Shown piece by piece: positions 16,761 through 27,011 of a stretch of 64,000 nt of DNA. Numbering within the stretch: position 1 is the first letter of the stretch; each line of letters begins with the position of its first letter. The notes beneath the pieces were generated by a model. The model worked only from the letters and a program-made list of their open reading frames with translations, was not told the origin of the DNA and ran no database searches. The stretch is from Hyalangium versicolor (GTDB lineage Bacteria; Myxococcota; Myxococcia; Myxococcales; Myxococcaceae). Location of the stretch: NCBI RefSeq assembly GCF_020103695.1, contig NZ_JAHXBF010000012.1:248001-312000 (forward strand), written 5' to 3'. The translations under genes and the position numbers were made by a program.

Positions 16761-19166
16761 ATGTCCAGTCCTTCACAGCTCCGAGGGGCTGCGGTCGCGC
16801 GTTTCCTGAAAGGAATCACGGCGATCGTCAGCCCACTGATTGGCATCCTGGTCCTGGTGGGTTGGGCGCGGGGTATCCCTGCCGCGATGTCGGTGATACC
16901 CGGGCTGTCCAAGATGGCACCCAACACCGCGCTGGGGCTCATCTTGAGCGGCGTGGCCCTGAGTCTGCTCCACCCACGCGCGCTGGCGCCTGCCCGGAGG
17001 GCGGTGGGGGTGGCCTGCGCCGGGGCGCTCATCCTCCTGGGTGTACTCACGCTCTTGCAGGTGCTGCTCATCCCCTGGTTGGGCTCCCAGAACGTGCTCC
17101 TCTTGTGGGCGAACGGGCCGGCACAGAATGCGCCTCCGCTGACAGCTCCCAGCACCGCCCTCAGCTTCACGCTGCTCGGGGGCACGCTGCTGTTGCTCGG
17201 GCGAGAGGCGCCACTCTCCGCGTACTGGACGGACACGCCCATCATCTGCGTGATGCTCGTGGCGCTGTTCGAGTTCAATGGCAGGCTCCACGGCGCCATC
17301 GCGGACAGTCCCGACGCGCCCTACGCCGGGGGCATGGGACTGCACACCTCCCTGGTGCTGATGCTTCTGGGGGCCAGCATCCTGTGCACCCGGCCGGAGA
17401 AGGGGCTGATGGGGCAGCTCACGCGAGACACGCTCGGCGGCTTCCTCGCTCGCCGGCTGGTCCCCGTGAGCATCCTCGGCCCGACGCTGGTGGGGGTGGT
17501 GCTGGAGTTGTTCCACCGGGAGGACATCTTCAGCCTCCCCACCAAGGCCGCGCTGTTCTCCACCGTCATGAGCCTGGGAGGCGCGGCCATCGTCTTCTTG
17601 TCGGCCCAGGCGCTCAACCGCATCGACGTCGAACGCCGACATGCGAACGCCTCGCTCCGGGCCTCCGAGGAGCGCTTCCGCGGCCTGCTGGAGACAGCGC
17701 CGGAGGCCGTCATCACCGTGGACGCCACCGGGCACGTGCGCTTCGTCAACGCCCAGGCGGAGCACCTGTTCGGCTACCCGCGTGAGGAGCTGATCAGCCA
17801 GGACGTGGAGCAGCTCGTCCCGGGACTGCTCCGGGAGATGAGCCCCCTGTGGAGCACCGTGTCCGCCTCCGCGTCCCCGGTCCACAACCCGGGCCCACGG
17901 GTGGCCCTGCGCTCCCGGCACAAGAGCGGCAAGGAGCTGCCGGTGGAGGTGATCCTCGGCGTCTTCACCATGCCGGAGGGGACGACCGTCACCGCCCTCA
18001 TCCGGGACATGACGGAGCACGAGCAGTACCTGGAGGGACTGCAGATCGCCCGCGCCGAGGCGGAGCGGGAGCGCGCCCTGCTCGAGGCCGTGGTGGAGCA
18101 CGCCCCCGTGGGCATCTTCTTCGTCGATCCCACGACGGACGAGATGCGGCTCAACGCCTCCTTCCAGAACATGCTGGGCGCGGATCCTTCCCCCCAGCGC
18201 ACCCAGTACCTGGGAACCCTCCGGCACCCGGATGGCAAGCCGGTCCGATTCGAGGAGCTGCCCTCCACCCGAGCCCTGGAGGGGCAAGACGTCCCCCCCG
18301 AGCGATACGTCTTCAATCACCCGGAGGGCCCCGTGCCCGTGCTCGTGTCCGCGGCGCCCGTGCGCGTGATCACGGACGAGATCCGCGGCGTCATCGTCTG
18401 CATCCAGGACATCTCCGCCCACGAGGAGCTGGAGCACCTGCGCGAGGAGTATGTGGGGCTCATCTCCCATGATCTGCGCACGCCCCTGCAGAACATCCTC
18501 CTGCGCTGTCAGCTCCTCCTGCGCTCGCTCCAGGCCAAGGGACTCACCTCGGAGGTGACCGCGGCGGAGGCACTGCTGCGCAATACGCGGTGGATGAGCG
18601 GCATGGTGGAGGAGCTGCTGGAGGGCTCGCGCTTCGAATCCGGCCAGGTGGAGCTGCACCTCGAGCGGATGGATCTCAGCCGCTTCATCGAGGAGGTGAT
18701 CGAGCGGGATGTGCCACCGGATGCGCGCGAGCGGCTGCGGCTCGAAGTGGCCACGCCCGTCCCCTGGGTTCCCGTGGACGCCCCCCGGCTGGAGCGCGTG
18801 CTGGTGAACCTGATCACCAACGCCCTCAAGTACAGCACCGCCGGGACTCCCGTCGTCCTCCGGCTGGAGCAGGAAGAAGGCATGGCGCGGATCTCGGTGA
18901 TGGATCAGGGCAAGGGGCTGCAGCCCGAAGAGGCCGATCGCCTCTTCACCAAGTACTACCGCACGCACGAGGGCCGGCGCGTGGAGGGCGTGGGGCTGGG
19001 GCTCTACATCAGCCGGCTCATCATCGAGGCCCACGGCGGCCACATCCGCGTGGACAGCACTCCGGGCAAGGGCTCCACCTTCCACTTCACCCTGCCCCTG
19101 GCAGCGGCCGGGCGGGACGAACGCCAGCAGCGGGTGGCGGATGGGAGACCACCGCAGTCCTCTTGA
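16761..19166 (+). CDS. membrane sensor histidine kinase with two PAS domains
   Basis: An 801-residue kinase. Residues about 10-285 hold seven or more hydrophobic helices. Two PAS domains follow (about 295-415, ending ALIRDMTEHEQY, and about 430-560, ending VCIQDISAHEEL). The H-box is GLISHDLRTPLQN (His at about 569). The ATPase domain has LITNALKY (N-box), MDQGKGL, and GLGLYISRLIIEAHGG. The tail after about 780 is hydrophilic. No receiver domain and no adjacent regulator are present. It may work with the preceding kinase in a shared pathway, but nothing in the sequence proves that. Confidence 0.92.
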   Translation: MSSPSQLRGAAVARFLKGITAIVSPLIGILVLVGWARGIPAAMSVIPGLSKMAPNTALGLILSGVALSLLHPRALAPARRAVGVACAGALILLGVLTLLQVLLIPWLGSQNVLLLWANGPAQNAPPLTAPSTALSFTLLGGTLLLLGREAPLSAYWTDTPIICVMLVALFEFNGRLHGAIADSPDAPYAGGMGLHTSLVLMLLGASILCTRPEKGLMGQLTRDTLGGFLARRLVPVSILGPTLVGVVLELFHREDIFSLPTKAALFSTVMSLGGAAIVFLSAQALNRIDVERRHANASLRASEERFRGLLETAPEAVITVDATGHVRFVNAQAEHLFGYPREELISQDVEQLVPGLLREMSPLWSTVSASASPVHNPGPRVALRSRHKSGKELPVEVILGVFTMPEGTTVTALIRDMTEHEQYLEGLQIARAEAERERALLEAVVEHAPVGIFFVDPTTDEMRLNASFQNMLGADPSPQRTQYLGTLRHPDGKPVRFEELPSTRALEGQDVPPERYVFNHPEGPVPVLVSAAPVRVITDEIRGVIVCIQDISAHEELEHLREEYVGLISHDLRTPLQNILLRCQLLLRSLQAKGLTSEVTAAEALLRNTRWMSGMVEELLEGSRFESGQVELHLERMDLSRFIEEVIERDVPPDARERLRLEVATPVPWVPVDAPRLERVLVNLITNALKYSTAGTPVVLRLEQEEGMARISVMDQGKGLQPEEADRLFTKYYRTHEGRRVEGVGLGLYISRLIIEAHGGHIRVDSTPGKGSTFHFTLPLAAAGRDERQQRVADGRPPQSS

Positions 19167-19238
19167 GAACGAAGTCTCTCCGCCTGCTCATTGCGCCTTC
19201 GCCCGGGCCGCGCGAGCCTGCAAAGGTTGGAGGCACCC

Positions 19239-19709
19239 ATGTCACGCATCCGCCCCGCCACGCCCGCAGATCTCTCCGCCCTGGGCACCGCGCTCGCGCC
19301 GCTGCCGCTCTTCCAGGCCTACCAGCTCACCGCCTCGGCGCTCACCCAGCGCTTCGAGTCCGCGCTCCAGCGAGGCGAAGGACTGCTGCTGGCGGAGCAT
19401 GAGGGGGCTCCGGTGGGCGTGTGCTGGTTCATCGCTCGCGGCGCGTTCGCCTCGGGGGCCTACCTGCGCACGCTGGCCATCCGCGAGGGGCTCCAGAGCC
19501 AGGGGCTGGGCGCGGAGCTGCTGCGCGGCTATGAGTCGGGGAGCAACAACCCGCCAGGGGGCTGGTTCCTGCTCGCGTCGGACTTCAACGCGGGCGCGCA
19601 CCGCTTCTACGAGCGCTACGGGTACCGCGAGGTGGGCCGGCTGCCGGGCTTCGCGGCTCCGGGCGTCACGGAACGGATATACTGGAAACCGCGTCCCGCA
19701 GCGGGCTGA
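19239..19709 (+). CDS. GNAT-family N-acetyltransferase
   Basis: A 156-residue protein of the GNAT fold. It begins RIRPATPADL, has YLRTLAIREGLQSQGLGAELL, which is motif A (R-x-x-G-x-G/A acetyl-CoA loop, here Q-S-Q-G-L-G), and ends with FYERYGYREVGRL, the motif B helix with the conserved Tyr. The ATG at 19239 is chosen because GGAGG lies about seven bases upstream. The acceptor substrate is unknown. Its 3' end overlaps the convergent deacetylase gene by 44 bp. Confidence 0.88.
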   Translation: MSRIRPATPADLSALGTALAPLPLFQAYQLTASALTQRFESALQRGEGLLLAEHEGAPVGVCWFIARGAFASGAYLRTLAIREGLQSQGLGAELLRGYESGSNNPPGGWFLLASDFNAGAHRFYERYGYREVGRLPGFAAPGVTERIYWKPRPAAG

Positions 19710-20493
19710 CCGGCCACGGATCATTGCAGAGTGGCGGCGGGCGCTCCTTCAACATCTGCCCCACCGTCACCAGCTCGTAGCCACGCTTGCGCAGGCCCTG
19801 GATGATCTCCGGCAGCGCGTCCGCCGTGGGGAACTGCTTGTGGTTGATGTGCATCACGATGATGCTGCCTGGCCTGGCCTGCTTGAGCACCCAGTTCACC
19901 AGCTTCGGCTTCGTGGCGCGCTCGTCCGGATCGCCCGAGGCCAGATCGAACTCGATGGTCGTCAGCCCCGCCTGCCCCACCACCGAGGCGAGCCGCGTGT
20001 CGAACTCACCGAAGGGCGGCCGGAAGTACTCGGGGATGACGCCCGTGAGATCGTAGATCTCCGCCTGCGTGTGGAGCAGCTCGTCCAGCGCCTGCGCGGG
20101 CTTGAGCTGCGTCATGTGCTTGTGCGTGTACGAGTGGTTGCCCAACTCGAACAGCGGGTTGCTCGCCAGCTCGAGCACGGTCTGCGGGCTGTTCTTCACC
20201 CAGGAGCCACTGAGGAAGATCGTCGCGGGCGTGCGCGTCTGCTGGAGGATCCGGGTGATGCGCTCGTCGTACGCGGACCGCGTCGGGCAGGCGTCAAACG
20301 TCAGCGCCACGCGCATCTCGTTGCGCAGGCCGTTGTGCACCACCGGAGAAACGAAGGACGCGATGGGCTCGGGAGGCTCCACCTTCACCTCCTTCGGCGC
20401 GGGAAAATCCTCCACTGGGAGCACCACCGGGACGCAGCCCGAGGCCAGCCCCATCCCCACCACAGCCACCACTGTCCGCAGTCGGACACGCAT
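19666..20493 (-). CDS. polysaccharide deacetylase (NodB) lipoprotein
   Basis: A 275-residue secreted NodB-fold enzyme. The signal peptide ends in GLASGC (lipobox Cys at about 20). Family motifs are ALTFDACP (motif 1, with Ala-Cys after the catalytic Asp, as in a known TFDAC subgroup rather than TFDDG), NHSYTHKH (the two metal His), RPPFGEFD (motif 3) and SIIVMHINHK (motif with the catalytic His). It should deacetylate an N-acetylated sugar polymer in the periplasm or cell surface, such as peptidoglycan or matrix. The C-terminal end overlaps the GNAT gene. Confidence 0.88.
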   Translation of the reverse strand: MRVRLRTVVAVVGMGLASGCVPVVLPVEDFPAPKEVKVEPPEPIASFVSPVVHNGLRNEMRVALTFDACPTRSAYDERITRILQQTRTPATIFLSGSWVKNSPQTVLELASNPLFELGNHSYTHKHMTQLKPAQALDELLHTQAEIYDLTGVIPEYFRPPFGEFDTRLASVVGQAGLTTIEFDLASGDPDERATKPKLVNWVLKQARPGSIIVMHINHKQFPTADALPEIIQGLRKRGYELVTVGQMLKERPPPLCNDPWPVSPLRDAVSSISVP

Positions 20494-20574
20494 TGCCCCA
20501 TAAGTATCGTGAACAGGGCGTTTGCGCGAAGTAGGAGCGTGTGTGCGTACGCCCCCGAGGGAATGGACACACCG

Positions 20575-21891
20575 TCAGTAGAGCTTTCGCAGCCGGGCGG
20601 CAAAGAAGCCATCCCAGCCTTCGGGGCCAGGCAGGGTGCGAAGCCAGGCCTGATTCAGGGGCAGCTTCAGCCCGGGGAGCACGGGGGGTTCGGACGTCCA
20701 CTCCGGGTGGCTGCGCAGGAACATCTCCACCTGGTCCTGCCCCTCCTGCGGCTCGGTGGTGCACACGGCGTAGACCAGCAGGCCTCCAGGCGGCACCACC
20801 TCCTGGCAGTTCTCCAGGATGCGACGCTGGAGCGCCGCCAGCCGGCCGATGTCCTCCTCCTTCCGGCGGTAGCGCAGCTCCGGGTGACGGCGCAGCGTGC
20901 CCAGCCCGGAGCACGGCGCGTCCACCAGCACCGCGTGGAACTCGCCCAGGTCCTCCGGCAGCGGCACGGTCGCGTCATGCGCCACCGCCTTCAGCCTCTC
21001 GGTGAGCCCCAGCCGCTTCGCCTCGGCCTGGATCTTCGGCAGCTTGTTGGCGTGCAGGTCCGTGGCCACCACCTCGTGCACCTCGGCCAGGTGGCACGAC
21101 TTGCCGCCCGGTGCCGCGCAGGCGTCCCAGACGCGCGCCGTCTCCGGGATGGCGCCGTACACGCCCACCAACTGCGCCGCCTCGTCCTGCACCTGCCAGA
21201 GCCCCTCGGAGTAGCCGTACACGTCCTCCAGCCGTCCCACGGGTGGCAGGGTGATGCCCACGGGGGACACCGAGGTGGGCTGGACCTCCAACCCCACCTC
21301 ACGCAGCTGGGACAAGAGCGACTCGCGCGTCACCTTCGCGGTGTTCACGCGCACGACGATGGGCGGCGTCTGGTTGTCCGCCACGAGCATGGACTCGGCG
21401 CGCTCACGGCCGAAGTGCCGCAGCCAGCGCTCCACCAGCCACTTGGGATGGCTCTCCCGAATGGAGAGATACTCGGCGATGTCGCTCTCCGGAGGCAGCG
21501 GCGGTCCCGGCAACTCCGCCAACCTGCGGAGGATGGCGTTGACGAAGCCCGCCGCTCGCGCCACGCCCAGATCCTTGAGGGCCTGCACCGTCTCGGCCAC
21601 GGCGGCGCGCGCGGGGATGCGCGTGTGGAAGATCTGGTAGGCCCCGATCCGCAGGGCCGCGAGCACCCGATCCTCCATGGAGTCCAGCTTCCGGTCCGCG
21701 AAGCGGGAGATGGCGTAGTCCAGCGCGAGCTGCCGCCGTGCAGCCCCGTAGGCCAGCTCCGTGACGAGCGCCGTGTCGCGCGAATCCTTCAGCGGCGACT
21801 CCGACAGCATCGTGTCGAGGACGACGTTGAGGTAGGCGTCGGTGGCGCGCACTCGCGCGAGCACCTGGATGGCAAGAGAGCGCGCGCTCAT
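20575..21891 (-). CDS. rsmB: 16S rRNA (cytosine-967-C5)-methyltransferase
   Basis: A 438-residue protein with two parts. Residues 1-135 form a NusB-like RNA-binding domain. The methyltransferase half has WDACAAPGGKSCHLAEV (SAM motif I), DAPCSGLGTLRRHPE (motif IV with its Cys) and LLVYAVCTTEPQEG (motif VI with the catalytic Cys). The order and spacing match RsmB/Sun. It methylates C967 of 16S rRNA. Its ATG overlaps the stop of the preceding gene as ATGA, and fmt lies two genes upstream; fmt-rsmB is a common bacterial neighbourhood. Confidence 0.94.
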   Translation of the reverse strand: MSARSLAIQVLARVRATDAYLNVVLDTMLSESPLKDSRDTALVTELAYGAARRQLALDYAISRFADRKLDSMEDRVLAALRIGAYQIFHTRIPARAAVAETVQALKDLGVARAAGFVNAILRRLAELPGPPLPPESDIAEYLSIRESHPKWLVERWLRHFGRERAESMLVADNQTPPIVVRVNTAKVTRESLLSQLREVGLEVQPTSVSPVGITLPPVGRLEDVYGYSEGLWQVQDEAAQLVGVYGAIPETARVWDACAAPGGKSCHLAEVHEVVATDLHANKLPKIQAEAKRLGLTERLKAVAHDATVPLPEDLGEFHAVLVDAPCSGLGTLRRHPELRYRRKEEDIGRLAALQRRILENCQEVVPPGGLLVYAVCTTEPQEGQDQVEMFLRSHPEWTSEPPVLPGLKLPLNQAWLRTLPGPEGWDGFFAARLRKLY

Positions 21892-22772
21892 CCTTCGAGC
21901 TGGGTCATCATGTCCACGAGCTGCTCATCCGAGAGGCGGCTCGCGGGCAGGGTGGAGAGGGTGAGTGTCTGCAAGTTGTCCTCGAGCATGTCGCGGTAGC
22001 CGCTCTCGGCGGGAGCGCCGCGTTGGACTTCCATGTACTGGGTACGCGCCCAGGTGGCCAGCCCCGCGGGCGTCAGCTTGCCGGAGAGCCGGTCGGCGAT
22101 CTTCTCTCGCACCAGCGCCCGGGTGAGGAGGTTGGCCGCGGGCGTCTCCTTCGAGCCGCGCCCGATCGTCTTCTCCTTCTCCGCCTTCGCCGGTTTGTCC
22201 GCCGCTTGAGCCTTGCGGCCCAGCGTCTTGGCCACCCCGCCCGTCTCGGCCGTGCGGGCCAGCGCCTTCGCGGGTGCCGCAGCCAGACTGTCCGCCTTGC
22301 GGCCGATGGTCTTCGCCTTCCCGGGCGCCGCCGCGGCCTTGGAGCGCTCACGGCCGGAGATGAGATCGCCCTGGGCGAAGCGATCGATGGCCTGGAGGTA
22401 CGAGTCAAAGCCCTTGCCGGACAGCTGCGCCGCGCACGCCTCCTTCAGCACGGACTGTTTCGCCCGCGCGCCGTCCAGGTGGACCTCGATGGCAGGCACG
22501 CCGATGGCCTCCAGGGCATCCCTCAGCGGGTACGAGCCGAAGAGGCCCGCGGGGTTCACCACCACGCCATCGATGATCCGGCGCTCGGCGTGGAGGGTGT
22601 CGATGAGCACGCCCTCGTGGTTGGACTGAACGATCTTCAGCTCGATGCCGTGGCTGGCGGCCCGGGAGCGGAGCGCGCTGTTGAGGTCCTCGAACCGTCC
22701 ACCCACGGAGTTCTCCCGCTCACCCAGTAGGTTCAGGTTCGGCCCGTGCAGCACCAGCAGTCTCGTTCCCAT
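21888..22772 (-). CDS. AroQ-like domain protein with C-terminal repeat extension, probably not a functional dehydratase
   Basis: The first ~140 residues look like a type II 3-dehydroquinate dehydratase (GPNLNLLG, QSNHEGVLIDTLH, EVHLD). Key parts are lost: the flap Tyr (RExxxYG) is replaced in RENSVGG, the NPGAYTHTS loop is NPAGLFGSY, and the HxRE block after EVHL is altered. The Asn and Glu-His positions remain. Then follows a low-complexity stretch with four short repeats of a KTxGRxx type (about 150-220), then a helical tail (about 225-294). The gene is between fmt and rsmB and overlaps the rsmB ATG by four bases (ATGA). The start ATG at 22772 gives the family N-terminus. Full catalytic activity seems unlikely; a sensor or RNA-linked role is only speculation. 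Confidence 0.8.
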   Translation of the reverse strand: MGTRLLVLHGPNLNLLGERENSVGGRFEDLNSALRSRAASHGIELKIVQSNHEGVLIDTLHAERRIIDGVVVNPAGLFGSYPLRDALEAIGVPAIEVHLDGARAKQSVLKEACAAQLSGKGFDSYLQAIDRFAQGDLISGRERSKAAAAPGKAKTIGRKADSLAAAPAKALARTAETGGVAKTLGRKAQAADKPAKAEKEKTIGRGSKETPAANLLTRALVREKIADRLSGKLTPAGLATWARTQYMEVQRGAPAESGYRDMLEDNLQTLTLSTLPASRLSDEQLVDMMTQLEG

Positions 22773-22805
22773 CCGCGTGTCTCCTTCTTTTCGCTCCAAC
22801 AGCCC

Positions 22806-23759
22806 TCAGCCCTTGCTCTCGACAGGCGCCGAGAACGGCTGACTCCCCGGCGCCAGCCTCCGGCCGGTGAGGAACTCCGCGGCGCTCATCACCCGCTTGC
22901 CCTCCGGCTGGACATCCAGGAGCACGATCGAGCCCTCGCCACAGGCCACCTCGATTCCACCCGAGTCCGCCGACAGCACGGTGCCAGGAGTGCCCCGCCC
23001 CGAGCCCACCTTCGTCCGGTGCACCTTGATGCGAGCGCCGTTCAGCCCGGTGAAGACGCCGGGCCAGGGCGTGAAGGCGCGCAGGCGTCGCTCCAGTTCC
23101 ACCGCGGGCCGGGTGAAGTCCAGCAACCCGTCCTCCTTCTGGATGATGGGCGCGAGGACCATCCCCTCGGAGGGCTGCGGGACGGGCTTCAGCTCCCCAC
23201 GCAGGTAGGCCGGGAGGGACTCACGGAGGATGTCTCCGCCGAGCCGGGAGAGCTTCTCGTGGAGGCTGGCGCTGGTGTCGTCCGGAGTGATGGGCAGGCG
23301 CTTCATCGCGATTACCGGTCCGGTGTCGAGCCCCTCGTCCATGCGCATGAGGGCCACGCCCGTCTCAGAGTCTCCGTGAGCGATGGCCCACTGGATGGGA
23401 GCGGCGCCGCGGAAGCGAGGCAGCAGCGAGGCGTGCACGTTGACGCAGCCGTGGGGCGGCACCTCCAGGAGGTCCTTGGGGAGGATCTTCCCGTAGGCCG
23501 TCACCACGCACACGTCGGGCGCCAGCTTGCGCAATTCCTCGGCGAACGGAGGGGTGCGCAGCTTCTGTGGTTGGAACACCGGCACGCCGCGCTCGAGCGC
23601 CAGCGCCTTCACGGGGGAGATGGCGATCGCGTTGCCGCGGCCCTTGGGCTTGTCCGGCTGGGTGACGACGGCAATCACATCGCCGATGTCAAAGCAGGCC
23701 GAGAGCGACGCCACGGCGAACTCGGGCGTGCCCATGAAGACGATCCGGGGTCTGCTCAT
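22806..23759 (-). CDS. fmt: methionyl-tRNA formyltransferase
   Basis: The 317-residue protein has the RIVFMGTPEFAV N-terminus of Fmt, the VVTQPDKPKGRG loop, and NVHASLLPRFRGAAPIQWAI, which carries the catalytic Asn-His pair of the formyl-transfer site with the SLLPRYRG-type signature. Residues about 205-315 form the tRNA-binding OB-like C-terminal domain (TPWPGVFT block). It formylates initiator Met-tRNA in the cytosol. The frame is open to 23897, but the ATG at 23759 matches the family start. It is the first gene of a three-gene minus-strand operon. Confidence 0.95.
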   Translation of the reverse strand: MSRPRIVFMGTPEFAVASLSACFDIGDVIAVVTQPDKPKGRGNAIAISPVKALALERGVPVFQPQKLRTPPFAEELRKLAPDVCVVTAYGKILPKDLLEVPPHGCVNVHASLLPRFRGAAPIQWAIAHGDSETGVALMRMDEGLDTGPVIAMKRLPITPDDTSASLHEKLSRLGGDILRESLPAYLRGELKPVPQPSEGMVLAPIIQKEDGLLDFTRPAVELERRLRAFTPWPGVFTGLNGARIKVHRTKVGSGRGTPGTVLSADSGGIEVACGEGSIVLLDVQPEGKRVMSAAEFLTGRRLAPGSQPFSAPVESKG

Positions 23760-23887
23760 GAGGGGCTGGGGTCCTGGTCCAGAGGTCATCAATGCTCGGC
23801 GGACCATACCGCCCCGAGCCTGGAATGGAACCCGGGAACTCACCGGGAGCATCAGCCCTTGAACAAGCAGGGGCCTGGACGCGGCAA

Positions 23888-23916
23888 GGCCGGACACGGG
23901 GAGTCCCGGTCCGGCC
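23888..23916 (-). terminator. hairpin terminator after the repeat-protein gene
   Basis: An 8-bp stem GGCCGGAC / GTCCGGCC, a one-base bulge, a second 4-bp stem CGGG / CCCG and a 4-base loop GAGT form a long GC hairpin. It lies 24 bp past the stop of the repeat-protein gene and upstream of fmt, so it should separate the two transcripts. Confidence 0.6.
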
Positions 23917-23939
23917 TGCTCGCTGCGTCAGAGACGGGC

Positions 23940-25361
23940 TCAGGCCACGAAGGTGCGAGCCATCAGGTGCATCGGCCGGGGCTGCAGTTCGTGGGTCATC
24001 TCGCGCAGCATCTTGCGGTAGTCATTCAGGGCAATGCCGCTGTCGCCGTGGGCCTGGGCCGCCTTGGCGTACTTCTCGTAGGTGGCCAGGACCTTCTTGG
24101 CCTCGGGAGAGAGCTTGTTGGAGTGCGTCTTCGCCCAGTCCGCGAACTGCTTGAACTCGTCGGTGGCGGACTTGCCGTCGAAGTCACCCACGCCCTTGCG
24201 GATGGCGTTGAGCATCTGCCGCCCGGAGACGTGGCCGCGCACGTGCGAGAGGTCCGCCAGGGCCTTGGTGGCGCTGGCGTCGCGCACCCCGTTCATCTCC
24301 TTCACCATCTGGCGGTAGTCCTTGTCGGAGATGCCGCTCTGGCCGTGGGCCTGCGCCGCCTTGGCGTGCTTCTCGTAGATGCCCAGCACTTCCTTGGCCT
24401 CGGGGCTCAGGCGCTTCTCGTTCTTCTGCGCCCAGTCGGCGAACTGCTTGTATTCGTCCGAGGCGCCCTTCCCGTCCGCGTCGGAGATGCCCTTGCGGAT
24501 GGCCGCCGCCATCTGGTCCCCGTTGATGGGGCCCTGGGCCTTGTCCAACCCGGCCAGCGCGGTCTTGGCGCTCACATCCTGGACTCCGTCCATCTCCTTC
24601 ACCATCTTCTTGAAGTCCGAGTCAGGCAGGCCGCTCTGGCCCTTGGCCTGTGCGGCCTCCGCGTGCTTCTTGTAGATGCCGAATACCTCCTTGGCCTCGG
24701 GGCTCAGCCGGCTCTCGTTCTTCTGTGCCCAGTCGGAGAACTGCTTGTACTCGTCCGAAGCGCCCTTCCCGTCCGCGTCGGAGATGCCCTTGCTGATGGC
24801 ATCGGCCATCTGGTCACCGGTGATGGGGCCCTCGGCCTTGTCCAGCCCGGCCAGCGCGGTCTTGGCGCTCACGTCCTGGATGTTCTTCATCTCCTGGACC
24901 ATGTTCTTGAAGGCCGTCTGCGGCAGACCGCCCTGCCCCAGCAGATGGGCCGCGTCCGCGTACTTCTTGTAGACGTCCATCACCTGCTTCGCCTCGGGGC
25001 TGAGCCGCGACTCATTGCGCTGGGCCCAGTCGGAGAACATCTGGAACTCCTCCGAGGCCGCCTTGCCATCCAGATCGCCCACGCCCGCCTCGACGGCCGC
25101 GGCCATCTGGTCACCCGTGATGGGACCCTGGGCCTGATCCAGTCCCCACAGCGCCACCAGCGAGCTGGCGTCCGGGAGCGCGGGCGGCGTGATGCCGGTG
25201 TTGCCCGAGAGGGCCCGCTTCTCGAAGCCATCGCTCTTCACAGGAGTGCTGGCCGAAGCCACCAGGTTGCTCTTGGCGGAGACGAGCGTGGGCTTCACGT
25301 CAGTCTTTCCCATCGAGGTCGGGGCAAACGGCAGGGGCAGGTGGCTATCGGGGATCCGCAT
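23940..25361 (-). CDS. protein of four 99-residue repeats with EF-hand-like loops
   Basis: A 473-residue protein. Residues about 69-462 are four tandem repeats, each 99 residues long except the shorter last one. Each unit has a pattern with GDQM, a loop of the type xxDxDGKxxxxE (for example SDADGKGASDE), FSDWAQ, LSPEAK, and a YKK(Y/H)AxAA helix. The loop keeps Asp at positions 3 and 5, Gly at 6 and Glu at 12 of an EF-hand, but position 1 is Ile or Val, so calcium binding is doubtful. Repeats 2 and 3 are nearly identical at DNA level, a sign of recent duplication. No signal peptide or membrane helix is seen. I do not recognise a named family. The ATG at 25361 is preferred to one 16 codons upstream. 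Confidence 0.8.
   Translation of the reverse strand: MRIPDSHLPLPFAPTSMGKTDVKPTLVSAKSNLVASASTPVKSDGFEKRALSGNTGITPPALPDASSLVALWGLDQAQGPITGDQMAAAVEAGVGDLDGKAASEEFQMFSDWAQRNESRLSPEAKQVMDVYKKYADAAHLLGQGGLPQTAFKNMVQEMKNIQDVSAKTALAGLDKAEGPITGDQMADAISKGISDADGKGASDEYKQFSDWAQKNESRLSPEAKEVFGIYKKHAEAAQAKGQSGLPDSDFKKMVKEMDGVQDVSAKTALAGLDKAQGPINGDQMAAAIRKGISDADGKGASDEYKQFADWAQKNEKRLSPEAKEVLGIYEKHAKAAQAHGQSGISDKDYRQMVKEMNGVRDASATKALADLSHVRGHVSGRQMLNAIRKGVGDFDGKSATDEFKQFADWAKTHSNKLSPEAKKVLATYEKYAKAAQAHGDSGIALNDYRKMLREMTHELQPRPMHLMARTFVA
23976..25157 (-). repeat. four tandem 297-bp coding repeats
   Basis: The units map to 25157-24861, 24860-24564, 24563-24267 and 24266-about 23976 on the minus strand, in phase with the reading frame. 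Units 2 and 3 are most alike; units 1 and 4 are more divergent, as expected if the array grew from its middle. Confidence 0.85.
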
Positions 25362-25565
25362 CGTTCTCTCCAGGGGGTGAATCAGCTGCCCCTGCCCATT
25401 GCGGCTCACGTGCCACGCTTCTGTGTTCTTCCTCGCGAGCGCATTTCACTGTGATTCCAAGCGCTTACGAACGGACCAGCAGAAACCATCCGTGGTAACA
25501 GCAGTCATCACCGAGGACCGCAGTTACCAGCGAGAGATACCAGGGGCCGAGCGCTCGACGGCACT

Positions 25566-26924
<1,359 letters not shown>

Positions 26925-27011
26925 GGCCCCGGGACCTTAGCGGGTCTACCGGCCCCTTGGGCAGTTCCCGCGAAGCCGAGAGCCCCTCTCAGCTCCTGAG
27001 AAGGGGGCGGC

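Noticed and set aside
20473..20488. A TGTCCG-CAGT-CGGACA palindrome resembling the 3598-3622 dyad
   Set aside because: It lies within the first codons of the deacetylase gene, has only 6-base arms and a different centre, so it is likely a by-product of codon sequence.
22746..25454. A 902-codon plus-strand open frame across fmt and the repeat protein
   Set aside because: It is antisense to fmt and to the 99-residue repeats, and its own repeats are just the complement of those.
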